In this document: positions 17,719 through 28,145 of the stretch, in pieces
Layout of the letters: every line of letters begins with the position of its first letter
Numbering within the stretch: the first letter of the stretch is position 1
Source of the DNA: Bradyrhizobium sp. CCBAU 53338
Lineage (GTDB): Bacteria; Pseudomonadota; Alphaproteobacteria; Rhizobiales; Xanthobacteraceae
Reading direction: 5' to 3'
Assembly: GCF_015291665.1 (NCBI RefSeq)
Contig: NZ_CP030048.1
Span: 6,731,501-6,795,500 of the forward strand
DNA: 64,000 nt
Translations under genes and position numbers: made by a program
The notes under the pieces: generated by a model
The model's database searches: none
What the model was told of the DNA's origin: nothing
What the model saw: only the letters and a program-made list of their open reading frames with translations

Positions 17719-20202
17719 CTCCAGAATGCGCTGGTGACGCTGGACAGCTCATTGTCCGAGCTGACGCCGGTCGGAACGGTGGTCGGCCATGTCGATGGGC
17801 TGCTGCCGAACGACCCCTACAAGCCCTATTTCCAGGCAGACCCGAACGGGTATTTCTCGTTCGACGGCAATAACCTCGTCGTCGCCAGGCCGCTGGATTT
17901 TGCGGCGCAATCGCACTTCGACATCCAGCTCGAGACCCCGGTCGCACCGACGGCAGACACGCCGTTCTGGCAGTATTCGTCCTCATCGCTGCCGATCAAC
18001 GTCCAGGATGCCCACCTTCTCAGTGGGGATCCGTCATCCTTCAATTTCACGCAGACCGCGAGCGAGGCGACGGAAGGAGCTCCGCAGGAGACGCTCATCG
18101 GCTCGTTAAGCTTGCCGACGGCCGGTACTACCACCCTCGCTTTGGACGACTCCTATCCATGGCACCCGTCACATATGTTCGATGTCCGGACCAACGGCGA
18201 CGGGACCGCGAGCCTGTATCTCGAGGCAGGTGCTTGGGTAAACCGCAACGCCCTTGGCGCCTCGGGTCTTCTGAATCTGTCGGTCGGCGCCTACACCACC
18301 AACGACGGTGCGGTCACGAAGTCCGTGATCCCTGTGTCGCTGCACATGCATGAGGCCCGGTATGACCCCAGCCAGCCCAATTTGAACGGTGTCGTCTGGT
18401 CGAGTCCGCACTCAACCGCGCCAGCAGCGGTCGTTGCCTTCGTGAACCCCGACTATTACGACGTGTCCTACTCGGTGTCCCTCGGTTCAAGCGCCGACGA
18501 CCAGGCCTTCACGCTCTCGGACGCGCAGACCGACCAATGGGGACAGGTGACAGCTGCATTGCGTCCTGCGGTCGCGCTGCAGGACCGACCGTACACCGTC
18601 GACGTCCACGTGGTCGGTTCGAACGGCTACGATCACGTCTCGCAGCTGACTTTTGCGCCGCAGATGTCGCCCCCGATCGAGGCGTCTCCGATCGATGATG
18701 GCCAGGTTTCGACAAGCAACAGCCCCGTCGTGATCGACCTGTTGCAGAACGCGTTCGGATCAGGGCCGCTGTCGATCGCCCCCGCTAGCCTGCACATTTC
18801 AACGACGGATGGTCAGCCGGTCGGCTATACGTTGGACCATGGGGTCATAAACATCGATCCCTCCCTGTTCGCTGCCGCAGTCGGGCCTGATCGACTCTGG
18901 AAGTCCGCGAGCAATGACGTGGGGCTGGAGCATGTCAGTATCTCCTATGGCATCACGGATGGAGCCAACACCGTTACCAACGAGGCGCACTTTGACGTCG
19001 ACAGTGCGGGACCGGGCGCGCTTGGCGGCGCTCTTTTCAATAGTGCTAGCGCCGACTACTCCTCGCCTTCAACCGGAGCCGTGACGGTCGGTAGCTGGTA
19101 CAACGAACAAATCACCGGCGCTGCCTTCTTTCGGGTCTTCCATCCGACGGCGGAGGGACTTTCGTTCTCTGAAAGCGCCCACGTTGTTGCCGCCTATAAT
19201 GCCGACGGATCGCCGCTCGTGCTCACCGACGCGCAGCAGGCAGCGCTCACGGGCGGGGCGAGCATTTACGCATCCTTGCCAAGCATGGGCTTCGCCGACT
19301 GGATGTACAACGTCGATGATGCGGCAGATGGCTTCCTGCTGCGCGATCAGAAGGCGATCCTGGAGGTGGATATCACGGCGAATGACGGCGAAGGGCACAC
19401 CGCGGTCCAGCCGTTCACCGTCATCGTCAATGGTCTCGATCATGCGCCGCAGCTCAACGGCGTCTCGGACGCAATAGCGGCAGATGCGGGCCCCGTTTCC
19501 GGCGTTAGTTACTTGAGCGACAGAGACGCTGGGGACCTACACACCCTGAGCGCGACCTATATGCCAGCCTGGTCGTCATCTCCAGTCGGCCAAGTCGGCA
19601 ATCTGTCGTTGACCCTCCTGAGCGAACCGAACCCCACCGACAGCAATCCGTACGCCCCAGGCTCCTTCCGCTGGGACTACACCCCGGATCCCGTTAAAGC
19701 CGCCGCGCTGAGCCAGGGCGAGACCGCGACGGACTACTTCTATACCCAGGTTGCCGACAATCATGGCGGATCGTCCGGAAGTGGAGCGGTCTTCACCGTG
19801 ACCGGTGTCAATTCCGCTCCGACCGTCATGGCTCCCGCCCAGACCGTCAACGTCTCGGTTGACGCGAACCATGGGCCCGGGGCCTCCGAGTCCTACGGCG
19901 ACAACTTCCAGTTTGCCGATGCCAATTGGCATGACACGCACGCCGTCTCGGCGACGCTGCTGTCGACGGACTTCGGGGACCATGCTCTCGGGACCATCGG
20001 AGCAAACATCCGGACGGATGCGACGAACGGCGCCGCCGGAACGGTTGGCTGGTCGTATGCGGTGGATGATGCGGCTCTGACGTCGCTGGCGCCCGACCAG
20101 GTGGTCCACGAGGTCTTCGACTTCGCGATCGCGGATAACCACGGCGGGGTTGCCCACCACCAGGTCAACATCAACCTGTCGCACTACCCCATGATGGCGT
20201 GA
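13707..20202 (+). CDS. Giant secreted protein, C-terminal frame with VCBS/cadherin-like repeats
   Basis: This frame continues the N-terminal part after a shift at the T6 run. It has no credible start of its own at the junction. It encodes about 2,160 residues built of bacterial immunoglobulin/VCBS-type modules of roughly 100-130 residues. Recurring features are a D-rich strand such as FTDGHKADHHTVSAAF or FADANWHDTHAVSA, a W-S/T-Y segment (GSVGWTYSADN, GTVGWSYAVDD) and VTLDDGHGG-type turns. One GTND linker (TINGTNDLPTVGPV) is present. Two copies of a longer about 110-residue module are at 13673-14000 and 17404-17718. Proteins of this build are usually surface or biofilm adhesins. The C-terminal secretion signal cannot be recognised by eye. 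The gene may be a pseudogene or expressed by slippage. Confidence 0.75.
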
Positions 20203-20235
20203 TCGGCGGGCCGACTAGCCGGTCCGTTTATCATT

Positions 20236-20265
20236 TCACCGCCTCCCTTCGCCGGAGGCGGGTGA
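20236..20265 (+). terminator. Possible terminator after the giant gene
   Basis: A hairpin of TCACC-GCCTCC with GGAGGC-GGGTGA (one bulged C) around a 7-nt loop lies 33 bp after the giant gene stop. It is flanked by short T/A stretches but lacks a long U tract, so termination is plausible, not certain. Confidence 0.45.
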
Positions 20266-20342
20266 TTTCAGCCTGAAACGAGTGGAAAGCAGATCATCGG
20301 CTTGCAACCGACGGTCGCGTTCGGCGTCGGCGGCCGATTCCA

Positions 20343-20473
20343 TGACACTCTTTTACGTCCCATCGGGGGCTTTATGACCGTCTTTTATGTCCCACGCGAC
20401 AGTCTTTTACGTCCCATCGGCTACGAAACGATTGAGGTTTCTGGGTTCCGATGACAGTCTTTTACGTCCCACT
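20343..20473. repeat. Four copies of a 22-bp repeat, likely IS21-type element end
   Basis: TGACACTCTTTTACGTCCCA and close variants occur at 20343-20364, 20375-20396, 20397-20418 and 20452-20473, all in the same orientation; copies 2 and 3 are directly adjacent. The shared core is GTCTTTTAYGTCCCAYS. Several tandem copies of a terminal motif at one end are a known trait of IS21-family elements, so this may be what is left after such an element was lost. No transposase gene is nearby. The rest of 20203-20595 holds a hairpin and no gene. Confidence 0.6.
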
Positions 20474-20595
20474 ACAACCAGACCGGCCGAATCCGCCCTA
20501 ATTCGTTACCGTCCCTTAAACCTCCGATGGCAATTTGGCAGGGATCTGCGGACGTGCCCAACAGCCGCGGACGGTCATTCCGAGGTCCGGGTCTC

Positions 20596-21855
20596 ATGCT
20601 CGCCGAAACACTGGAACAGCTCCAGGCTTCGCCTTCGAAGCAGAGAACCTATGTGCGTTTCGTGCTGGCGGCGCTGGCGGTGATCGTCGCCTTCAAGACC
20701 TTCTGGTTCGCCCGCTGGGGCGGCTGGGCCGATCGCGAACTCGCCGACTTCGATGCCTTCCACATCGTCGCGCAGCACGTCTGGCTCGGCGATCTCGAGC
20801 AAGTCTATCATTTCGAGGCCCTGCTGAAGATGCAGATCGCGGCCGCCGGTGGCAAGACCAGCTTCATGCCGTGGACCTATCCGCCGCAATACGATGTCGT
20901 GATGGCGCCGTTTGCATTCGTTCCGGTCGGCATCGGCTACCTCCTGTTCACCGCCGCAACGCTGGCGCTCTATCTCGTGACGCTGCACAGGATTGCACGC
21001 AACAATTTCGCGCAGGTTCTGGTGATCGTCTTTCCGGCGCTCGCGATCACGATCGGTTGCGGCCAGAACGGCTTTCTGACGGGTGCATTGGTTGGCCTCG
21101 TCTGCCTCAATCTGGAGCGGCGGCAGATCATCGCCGGTCTCGCGCTCGGCGCCATGGTGATCAAGCCGCACCTTGCGATTGCCGCCGGCGTCTATCTGCT
21201 GGCAACGCGCCGCTGGGTCACGGTGGCGGTCGCCGCCACTCTGGTGCTGGCGAGCTCCCTCGTCTGCACGCTGATGTTCGGGTGGCAAATCTGGACTGCG
21301 TGGCTCGGCGCAATCAGGGAATCGGCGAGCTATCTCGAGCAGGGTTTCTATCCCCTCTTCCGCATGGTCTCGGCCTACGCCGCACTCTATACGGCGGGCG
21401 TCCCTGCCAGCGTCGCCTTCTGGGGACAAGCCGCCATCGCGGCGATTGCCCTGCTCGCGATCCTGCTTGCAATCTTCCTCGGCGCAGCGCGCGGAATATC
21501 GGCCCAGTTCGCGCTCGGCATTGCCGCCATGGTATCGGTGATGATCAGCCCCTACGCCTATGACTACGACCTTCCGATGCTCGGCATCGGCCTGGCGCTG
21601 CTGCTGCCCGAACTCGGCAAGGTAGCGACCTCACGCGAGCGCAGCGTCATGTATGGACTGATCCTGCTCGCCGGCGGCTATGGGCTGCTGCAATCGGCGC
21701 GCATCGCGGCGCAGTTCGGACAGAAGGGCGAGCTCTCCCCGCATGTCGCGCCCGCGATCGCCGGCCTCGCCATGATCGCCTTGCTCGCTCTGCTGCTGAA
21801 GATGTTGTGGCGCGCAGCACAGCCGGCCAAGATGCTGCAACAAGCTGCGGAATAG
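20596..21855 (+). CDS. GT87-type (DUF2029) integral membrane glycosyltransferase
   Basis: About 419 residues from ATG at 20596 (MLAETLEQLQ), preceded by GAGGT; the frame is open back to 20527 but those residues are not protein-like. About ten to twelve membrane segments follow a short cytoplasmic start. The first loop contains ELADFDAFHIVAQHVWLGD and MPWTYPPQYDVVMAPF, matching the DFxxxY/YPP pattern of GT87 polyprenol-phosphate-mannose-dependent transferases. Such enzymes add sugars to lipid-linked glycans on the outer face of the membrane. It lies alone, formerly convergent with the EamA gene before IS630 separated them. Confidence 0.8.
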   Translation: MLAETLEQLQASPSKQRTYVRFVLAALAVIVAFKTFWFARWGGWADRELADFDAFHIVAQHVWLGDLEQVYHFEALLKMQIAAAGGKTSFMPWTYPPQYDVVMAPFAFVPVGIGYLLFTAATLALYLVTLHRIARNNFAQVLVIVFPALAITIGCGQNGFLTGALVGLVCLNLERRQIIAGLALGAMVIKPHLAIAAGVYLLATRRWVTVAVAATLVLASSLVCTLMFGWQIWTAWLGAIRESASYLEQGFYPLFRMVSAYAALYTAGVPASVAFWGQAAIAAIALLAILLAIFLGAARGISAQFALGIAAMVSVMISPYAYDYDLPMLGIGLALLLPELGKVATSRERSVMYGLILLAGGYGLLQSARIAAQFGQKGELSPHVAPAIAGLAMIALLALLLKMLWRAAQPAKMLQQAAE

Positions 21856-21876
21856 CGCCGCTAAAGCGTGATGGTA

Positions 21877-22500
21877 TTAAGTTCGATAGCCTGAGTTTTT
21901 CAGGTAATTGGAGCATTCCTCTGAGCTGAAGGCATCGAGTGCGTGGCCGATTGCGGCGCAGACCGCGTCGACGGTTCGCGCGGCAGCTTTGCGGACGAGG
22001 TGCTTGAGCTTGGCGAAGACCTGTTCGATCGGGTTCAGGTCGGGCGAGTATTTTGGCAGGAAGAAGAGCTTGGCGCCGACCGAACGGATGAGCTGGCGAA
22101 CTGCTTTGCTCCGGTGGCTGCCGAGGTTATCCAGGATGACGATATCGCCGGGCCGCAGAACGGGCAGAAGAACCTTCTCAACATAGGTGCGAAAGCTCAC
22201 GCCGTCGATCGGCCCCTCGATGAACCATGGCGCATCAATCCGGTCATGGCGCAGGGCCGCCAGGAAGGTCATGGTCTTCCAGCGGCCGTGGGGAACCTTG
22301 GCGTGAAGTCTGTGTCCGCGCGGCGCCCAGCCCCGCAAGGGCGCCATATCGGTCCTGGTCCAGGTCTCGTCGATGAAGACGAGCCGCTCAGCTTCGACGC
22401 GACCTTGATACTTTGCCCACTGGGCTCGCCGCCGTGCGACCTCCGGTCGATCGCGTTCGCCAGCCGCCACGCTTTTTTTTGAAGCTGAGCTTCTCGGCAT
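21877..22500 (-). CDS. IS630 transposase, DDE catalytic frame
   Basis: C-terminal frame of the IS630 transposase, with all three DDE positions visible: LVFIDETWTRT, IVILDNLGSHRS and YSPDLNPIEQVF. It also has the typical family segments GWAPRGHRLHAKVPHGRWKT and FLAALRHDRIDAPWFIEGP. The listed ATG at 22500 is probably not used. The protein should be made as a fusion with the upstream frame through a shift at the A8 run (22473-22480). Start and true N-terminus are therefore uncertain. Confidence 0.88.
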   Translation of the reverse strand: MPRSSASKKSVAAGERDRPEVARRRAQWAKYQGRVEAERLVFIDETWTRTDMAPLRGWAPRGHRLHAKVPHGRWKTMTFLAALRHDRIDAPWFIEGPIDGVSFRTYVEKVLLPVLRPGDIVILDNLGSHRSKAVRQLIRSVGAKLFFLPKYSPDLNPIEQVFAKLKHLVRKAAARTVDAVCAAIGHALDAFSSEECSNYLKNSGYRT

Positions 22501-22816
22501 GCACGAAGTCCCACACCGAGTGGTAGTCGACCTTCAGGCCGCGTCCGCCAAGCTCGGCGACGAGACCCCGTATGGTGAAATCGCCGTCCTTGATCCGCTG
22601 CGACAGCCAGATCGCGTGCTCGCCCGAAATTGCCTTCGGCTTGTAGCCACCGATCTGGCCAGGCTCGACGCTGCCGGTCTTATCGACCCGCTTCATCCAG
22701 CCGATGGCCGTGCTGATCGCCACCCCAAACTGCTTGGCGGCTCGATTGCGGGACATCCCGCCCTCAATCGCGGACACGACACGCTTACGGAGATCCAGAG
22801 AATAAGGCTTGCCCAT
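22388..22816 (-). CDS. IS630 transposase, N-terminal helix-turn-helix frame
   Basis: Starts at ATG 22816 (MGKPYSLDLRKRVVSAIEGG). It contains a helix-turn-helix (MSRNRAAKQFGVAISTAIGW) and then KVDYHSVWDFVHAEKLSFKKK at the slip site. After the run of eight A (minus strand) the meaningful sequence moves to the other frame, a +1 change; with seven A the two would be a single frame. Residues after KKKRGGW are out-of-frame. It binds the IS ends. Confidence 0.85.
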   Translation of the reverse strand: MGKPYSLDLRKRVVSAIEGGMSRNRAAKQFGVAISTAIGWMKRVDKTGSVEPGQIGGYKPKAISGEHAIWLSQRIKDGDFTIRGLVAELGGRGLKVDYHSVWDFVHAEKLSFKKKRGGWRTRSTGGRTAASPVGKVSRSRRS

Positions 22817-22906
22817 CCATGCTGGCCTCCTATCCAGCCAGCATGGTGAATCAGAAACACACTGATTTGGGAATCCCAAATCGATTCAACCTAACCTCAT
22901 CCCGCT

Positions 22907-23788
22907 TTAGGCCCGCTGCAAGGCCAGCGTCACGCCGCCGAGCGTGAGCGCCATCGCGGCCCATTCGCGCAAGCCCAGCGGCTCGCCCAAAATGATCGCG
23001 GCGGAGACCACGCCAATCACCGGCACGATCAGCATGCCCGTCGAGGCCGAGGTCGGCGGCAAGCGGCGCAGCGTCTCGAACCAGGTGACGTAGCAGACGC
23101 CCATCGGTACCAGCGTCATGTAGACGAAACAGCCGAGCCCCAGGGGCGTGATCGCGGAAACGTTCGGATGCTCGAACAGAACGCCCAGGACGAGCATGGT
23201 GGCGCAGCCAAGCCCGACCTGCCAGGCGACGACGACAAGCGGCGGCAGCGGCAACGGCTTGCGGTTGAGCACATTGCCGAGCGCGAACAGGATGGCGCAG
23301 AGCAGCGCCAATCCGATGCCGAGCAGCTTGCCGGCGCCAAAGACAAAGCCGTTGCCGCTCAGCAGCAGCGCGACCCCGGCGACGCCGAGGACGAGCCCAA
23401 ACATGTCCCGGACGGTCGGCCGCGTGTGCAGCACCGGCCAGGCGAACAGCATGGCCCAGATCGGCATGGTGTAGGCGAGCAGGGCACCCTCACCCACGCT
23501 GACATATTTCATCGCGACCGTGCCGAGGCCCATCCAGGCGAAAACGTTGGTCAACGTCGCAAACAGCAGCCGCGGGATCGCCTCGCGCGGAACGGCAAGC
23601 TGCTCCTTCCGGCTGAGCGCAAGCATGGCGAGAATGAAGGAGGCGGAGACGCCGGCGAGACCGCGGGCGAACAGCGGCGGCCATTGCTGCAGCAACAGCT
23701 TCATCAATGGCCAATTCAGCGCCCATCCGGCCGCCGTCACGCCAAGGCAGAGAAAGCCGATCGTCCTGTCGCGCCGCACCGAATCCAT
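22907..23788 (-). CDS. EamA/DMT-family transporter
   Basis: A 293-residue protein with ten predicted membrane helices and two EamA repeats (first from GFLCLGVTAAGWALNWPLMK, second from LGIGLALLCAILFALGNVLN). The second repeat ends in GVVSAAIILGEPLGLREWAA, the typical EamA signature. It is a drug/metabolite-type exporter of unknown substrate. The last base of its TAA stop is the first base of the IS630 element. Before insertion the stop would have been TAG at the same codon, so the protein length did not change. Confidence 0.88.
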   Translation of the reverse strand: MDSVRRDRTIGFLCLGVTAAGWALNWPLMKLLLQQWPPLFARGLAGVSASFILAMLALSRKEQLAVPREAIPRLLFATLTNVFAWMGLGTVAMKYVSVGEGALLAYTMPIWAMLFAWPVLHTRPTVRDMFGLVLGVAGVALLLSGNGFVFGAGKLLGIGLALLCAILFALGNVLNRKPLPLPPLVVVAWQVGLGCATMLVLGVLFEHPNVSAITPLGLGCFVYMTLVPMGVCYVTWFETLRRLPPTSASTGMLIVPVIGVVSAAIILGEPLGLREWAAMALTLGGVTLALQRA

Positions 23789-23938
23789 GGATAGCGCTTA
23801 GCAGGCAAGGGGGGCATGCTCCACCTCGGCTGGCGCATGCTGGCCATCGCGGACGACGGAACCGGAAAGGCCGGCGTCCGTTCAAATCGAGAGTCCATGC
23901 GGCGGCTGACGCCGCCGCGCAACCCAGGGAGGCTCACC

Positions 23939-24160
23939 ATGCCCACAGCCGAGAAGGATCACGTCTACAAGATCCTGGAACTGGTCGGATCGTCCGAGAC
24001 CTCGATCGAGGACGCCATCAAGAATGCCGTCAGCAGGGCGTCCAAGACCATCCGCGAGATGAAATGGTTCGAGGTGGTGCAGACGCGCGGCCACATCGAG
24101 AACGGCACGGTGCGCCACTACCAGGTGACACTGCGCGTCGGGTTCACGCTGGAAGGGTGA
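23939..24160 (+). CDS. Dodecin family protein
   Basis: A 73-residue protein starting at ATG 23939 behind an AGGGAGG ribosome-binding site. Matching the dodecin family are the length, [20 protein letters not shown] at the start, [17 protein letters not shown] in the middle and [14 protein letters not shown] at the end. Dodecins assemble into hollow dodecamers that store flavins. The EMKWFEV tryptophan is the flavin-stacking residue. It stands alone 77 bp before the HAD gene. Confidence 0.92.
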   Translation: MPTAEKDHVYKILELVGSSETSIEDAIKNAVSRASKTIREMKWFEVVQTRGHIENGTVRHYQVTLRVGFTLEG

Positions 24161-24237
24161 GGCAGTCTTGCGTCCGGCAGCACCTCGGATATCACTCTGA
24201 TCGCGGCCGGACGTCCCGGCCACCCGAGAGTGCTGCC

Positions 24238-24861
24238 GTGACTGGTGCGATCAAGCTCGTCCTCTTCGACATGGACAATGTCCTCTGTGACTATGACAGG
24301 GGAAAGCGCGTCGCGCGCCTGGCGGAGCTTGCCGGATCGACGGACGCAGTTGTCCACCAGGCGATCTGGGACAGCGGCTTCGAGTTGCTCGGCGATTCCG
24401 GCACGCTCGATGCCGACGATTATCTGCGGGGCTTCGGCGAACGCATCGGCTATCCGCTGTCGCTCGACGAATGGGTAGAGGCGCGACGCCGCTCGATGCA
24501 GGCCGATCGCGCCATGCTGGAGATCGTCGGGGATTTGCGCCGAACCGTCGACATTGCGGTCCTGACCAACAATACCACGCTGGTCGCCGATCACATCGAT
24601 ACGCTGCTGCCGGAATTACGACCGCTGTTCGGCTCCAAGATCTACACCTCGGCCCAGTTCAGGACCGCGAAGCCAGACCCGCTCTGCTACCGCCGCTGCG
24701 TTTCAGAACTCAAGGTCCGTCCCGAGACGGTCCTCTTTGTCGACGACCTCGCGGCCAATGTTGCCGGCGCCAGGGAAGCCGGCCTCCTTGCGCATCACCA
24801 CACGTCGGTGAGAGCGTTCAGGCAAGCCCTTTTGGGTCACGGCCTGCTTCGTGCGCGATGA
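24238..24861 (+). CDS. HAD-superfamily hydrolase
   Basis: A 207-residue protein from GTG at 24238, the first start before the conserved N-terminus. HAD motifs are in order: motif I LVLFDMDNVLCDYD (nucleophile Asp first, acid/base Asp third), motif II IAVLTNNTT, motif III lysine in TAKPDPLCYRR, motif IV LFVDDLAANVAGAREAG. The cap is the helical type between motifs I and II, as in HAD-IA phosphatases. Substrate unknown. A longer frame upstream to 23707 is an artefact overlapping dodecin. Confidence 0.85.
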   Translation: MTGAIKLVLFDMDNVLCDYDRGKRVARLAELAGSTDAVVHQAIWDSGFELLGDSGTLDADDYLRGFGERIGYPLSLDEWVEARRRSMQADRAMLEIVGDLRRTVDIAVLTNNTTLVADHIDTLLPELRPLFGSKIYTSAQFRTAKPDPLCYRRCVSELKVRPETVLFVDDLAANVAGAREAGLLAHHHTSVRAFRQALLGHGLLRAR

Positions 24862-24873
24862 GCGCATTCGACG

Positions 24874-26121
24874 TCAGGCGAGATCGGCGCCGCGCCGCTC
24901 CGGGATCAGCACGAGCAACGCCACGATGTCGATCAGGTAGAGCAGTGCAAGACCTGCGATCGCGGTCGGAAACCCATAAGCGGCACTCACGATGCCGACG
25001 ACCAGCGGACCGAAGCCGGCGACCGCGCGACCAATGTTGAAGAACACGTTCTGTGCCGTGGCGCGCACCGCGGTTGGATATAGCTCACTCATCAAGGCGC
25101 CGTAGCCACCGAGCATGCCGTTGACGAAGAAGCCCATTACGGCCCCGCCAATCAGCAGCGCACCGGCGCTGGTGAGCTGCGAATAGACCACCACCATGAC
25201 GGCCGCGCCGAGCATGTAGGTCAGGAACGCCGCCCGGCGACCGAAACGGTCGGCCGCATGACCGAACAGGAAGATGCCAAGCGCCATGCCGGCGATGGTG
25301 ACTGATGTCCAGAGCGCCGATTGCGTCAAGCCATAGCCGAACCGCGTCGAGAGATAGTTCGGCAACCAGATCATGATGCCGTAGTAGCCGAAATTCTGCA
25401 CCGAGCAGAGGATGATCATCCCGATGCCGATTCGAGTGGTCTCCGCATCGGCCACGAGTGCGCGAAGCGACGAGCCGGTATCCGCCGCCTTTGCCTTGTA
25501 CGCGATGAAGACGTCTGGTTCGTGCAGCTTGCGACGGATCGCATAGGCAATCACCGCCGGAAAGACCCCGAGCGCAAACATTCCGCGCCAGCCGATGATC
25601 GGCAACAGGGCCGGCGTCACCAGCGCCGCCGTGAGCACGCCGAACTGCCAGCCGAGCCCGACATAGGACGTCGCCCGCGCGCGCTTGCTCGCAGGCCAGG
25701 CCTCGGCCACCAGCGCCATGCCGATGCCGAACTCGCCGCCGAGACCAATGCCGGCAATGGCCCGGCAGGCCAGGAGGTCCCAATAGCCCCGTGCCAGCGC
25801 GCAGAGCCCGGTGAAGACCGCGAACAGGACGATGCTCCAGGTCAGGACCCGCACGCGGCCAAGCCGGTCCGACAGCATGCCGAAGACGAGCCCGCCGACG
25901 ACCGCGCCGACCAGGGTCCCCGTTACGAGCGAGGCCGCCTGCGGCTGGGTGAGATGAAGATCTGTAGAAATCGCCGTCAGCATGAAGCCGAGGATAAGGA
26001 GATCGAACCCATCCATCGCGTAGCCGAGCGCCGATCCCCACAACGCCCGTCGTGCTTCCGCATCGCGATCCGTCGCAGCCGTATCAACCGCGCCGAGAGT
26101 AGCGTCCTGTACCTGGCTCAT
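24874..26121 (-). CDS. MFS transporter, aromatic acid/sugar:H+ symporter type
   Basis: A 415-residue protein with twelve membrane helices. The N-terminal half shows ALGYAMDGFDLLILGFML, the helix-1 signature of the aromatic acid:H+ symporter and metabolite:H+ symporter groups, and the loop 2-3 motif GMLSDRLGRVRVL. The second half repeats it as GHAADRFGRRAAF. SELYPTAVRATAQNVFFNIG is also typical. It probably imports an organic or aromatic acid. The neighbouring peptide ABC operon runs in the same direction, 63 bp away, but has no obvious link. Confidence 0.87.
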   Translation of the reverse strand: MSQVQDATLGAVDTAATDRDAEARRALWGSALGYAMDGFDLLILGFMLTAISTDLHLTQPQAASLVTGTLVGAVVGGLVFGMLSDRLGRVRVLTWSIVLFAVFTGLCALARGYWDLLACRAIAGIGLGGEFGIGMALVAEAWPASKRARATSYVGLGWQFGVLTAALVTPALLPIIGWRGMFALGVFPAVIAYAIRRKLHEPDVFIAYKAKAADTGSSLRALVADAETTRIGIGMIILCSVQNFGYYGIMIWLPNYLSTRFGYGLTQSALWTSVTIAGMALGIFLFGHAADRFGRRAAFLTYMLGAAVMVVVYSQLTSAGALLIGGAVMGFFVNGMLGGYGALMSELYPTAVRATAQNVFFNIGRAVAGFGPLVVGIVSAAYGFPTAIAGLALLYLIDIVALLVLIPERRGADLA

Positions 26122-26184
26122 GCGTTCCCCTACGTCAGCCGGTCCCGAGCGATCAAGGCCTTGGAGGCCTATGCACCGCGCAAC

Positions 26185-27149
26185 TCAGGCCAGATGGCAC
26201 GCCACGAAATGCCCGCCTGCGCCTTCCTTCAGCTCCGGCGCGCTTTCAGCGCAGCGCGGCTGCGCGATCGGGCAGCGGGTATGGAAATGACAGCCTGACG
26301 GCGGCTTCATCGGGCTCGGCACGTCGCCCTTGAGGCGGATGCGGTTACGCTTGAGCTTGGGATCCGGCACCGGCACCGCGGAGAGCAGCGCCTTGGTATA
26401 GGGATGCTGCGGATTGCGATAGAGGTCGCTTGCCTTCGCCAACTCGACGATACGGCCGAGATACATCACTGCGACACGGTCCGAGATGTGCTCGACCACC
26501 GAGAGGTCGTGCGCGACGAAGAGATAGGTGAGATTCAGTTCGGCCTGGAGATCCTCCAGCAGGTTGATGACCTGCGCCTGGATCGAGACGTCGAGCGCGG
26601 AAACCGGCTCGTCGCAGACGATCAATTTCGGCTCGACCGCGAGTGCACGCGCGATCACGATGCGCTGGCGCTGACCGCCGGAAAATTCGTGCGGATAGCG
26701 GCGCATGTGCTCGGCCTTCAGGCCGACCTTCACGAGCAGGCCCGCGACGCGGTCCTCGCGCTCCCTGGCGTTGGCGGCGAGATCGTGGATGGTGAACGCC
26801 TCGCCGAGGATGGAGCCCACAGTCATGCGCGGATTGAGCGAGGCGAACGGATCCTGGAACACCAGCTGCATGTTCCGCCGCATCGCCCGCAGATCGGTGC
26901 CGCCGAGCTTGCCGACATCCTGGCCGTCGAACACGACTTCGCCGTCGGTCGGCTCGATCAGGCGGAGCACGCAACGCCCCGTCGTCGATTTGCCGCAACC
27001 GGACTCGCCGACGAGACCGAGCGTCTCGCCGCGATTGACCGAGAACGACACGCCATCGACCGCGTAGACGGTGGCGACCTGGCGCGACAACAGGCCGCCC
27101 AGCACGGGGAAATGTTTCTTCAGGCCGCTGACGCGGAGCAGGGGCTCGC

Positions 27150-27153
<4 letters not shown>
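26185..27153 (-). CDS. Peptide ABC transporter ATP-binding protein (DppF/OppF type)
   Basis: About 322 residues from ATG at 27153 ([17 protein letters not shown]), which overlaps the stop of the DppD-type gene as ATGA. Walker A is [15 protein letters not shown], the signature [16 protein letters not shown] and Walker [14 protein letters not shown]. The C-terminal oligopeptide-transporter extension is present with cysteines ([14 protein letters not shown]). It forms a heterodimer with the neighbouring ATPase to power a dipeptide/oligopeptide importer. The frame upstream of 27153 is not used. Confidence 0.92.

Positions 27154-28144
<991 letters not shown>

Positions 28145-28145
<1 letters not shown>

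Larger units (their letters stand above)
21864..22907 (-). mobile_element. IS630-family insertion sequence, complete
   Basis: The element is 1,044 bp and is bounded on both sides by the TA dinucleotide (21862-21863 and 22908-22909) that IS630/Tc1 elements duplicate. Its ends are imperfect inverted repeats: AAGCGTGATGGTATTAAGTT on the left and AAGCGGGATGAGGTTAGGTT read inward from the right. It carries two overlapping transposase frames. The TA target on the right is part of the stop codon of the EamA gene, so the insertion point can be read to the base. Confidence 0.88.

Noticed and set aside
20343..20473. CRISPR array
   Set aside because: Four repeats but with irregular spacing (32, 22, 55 bp), one pair without any spacer, and no cas genes.
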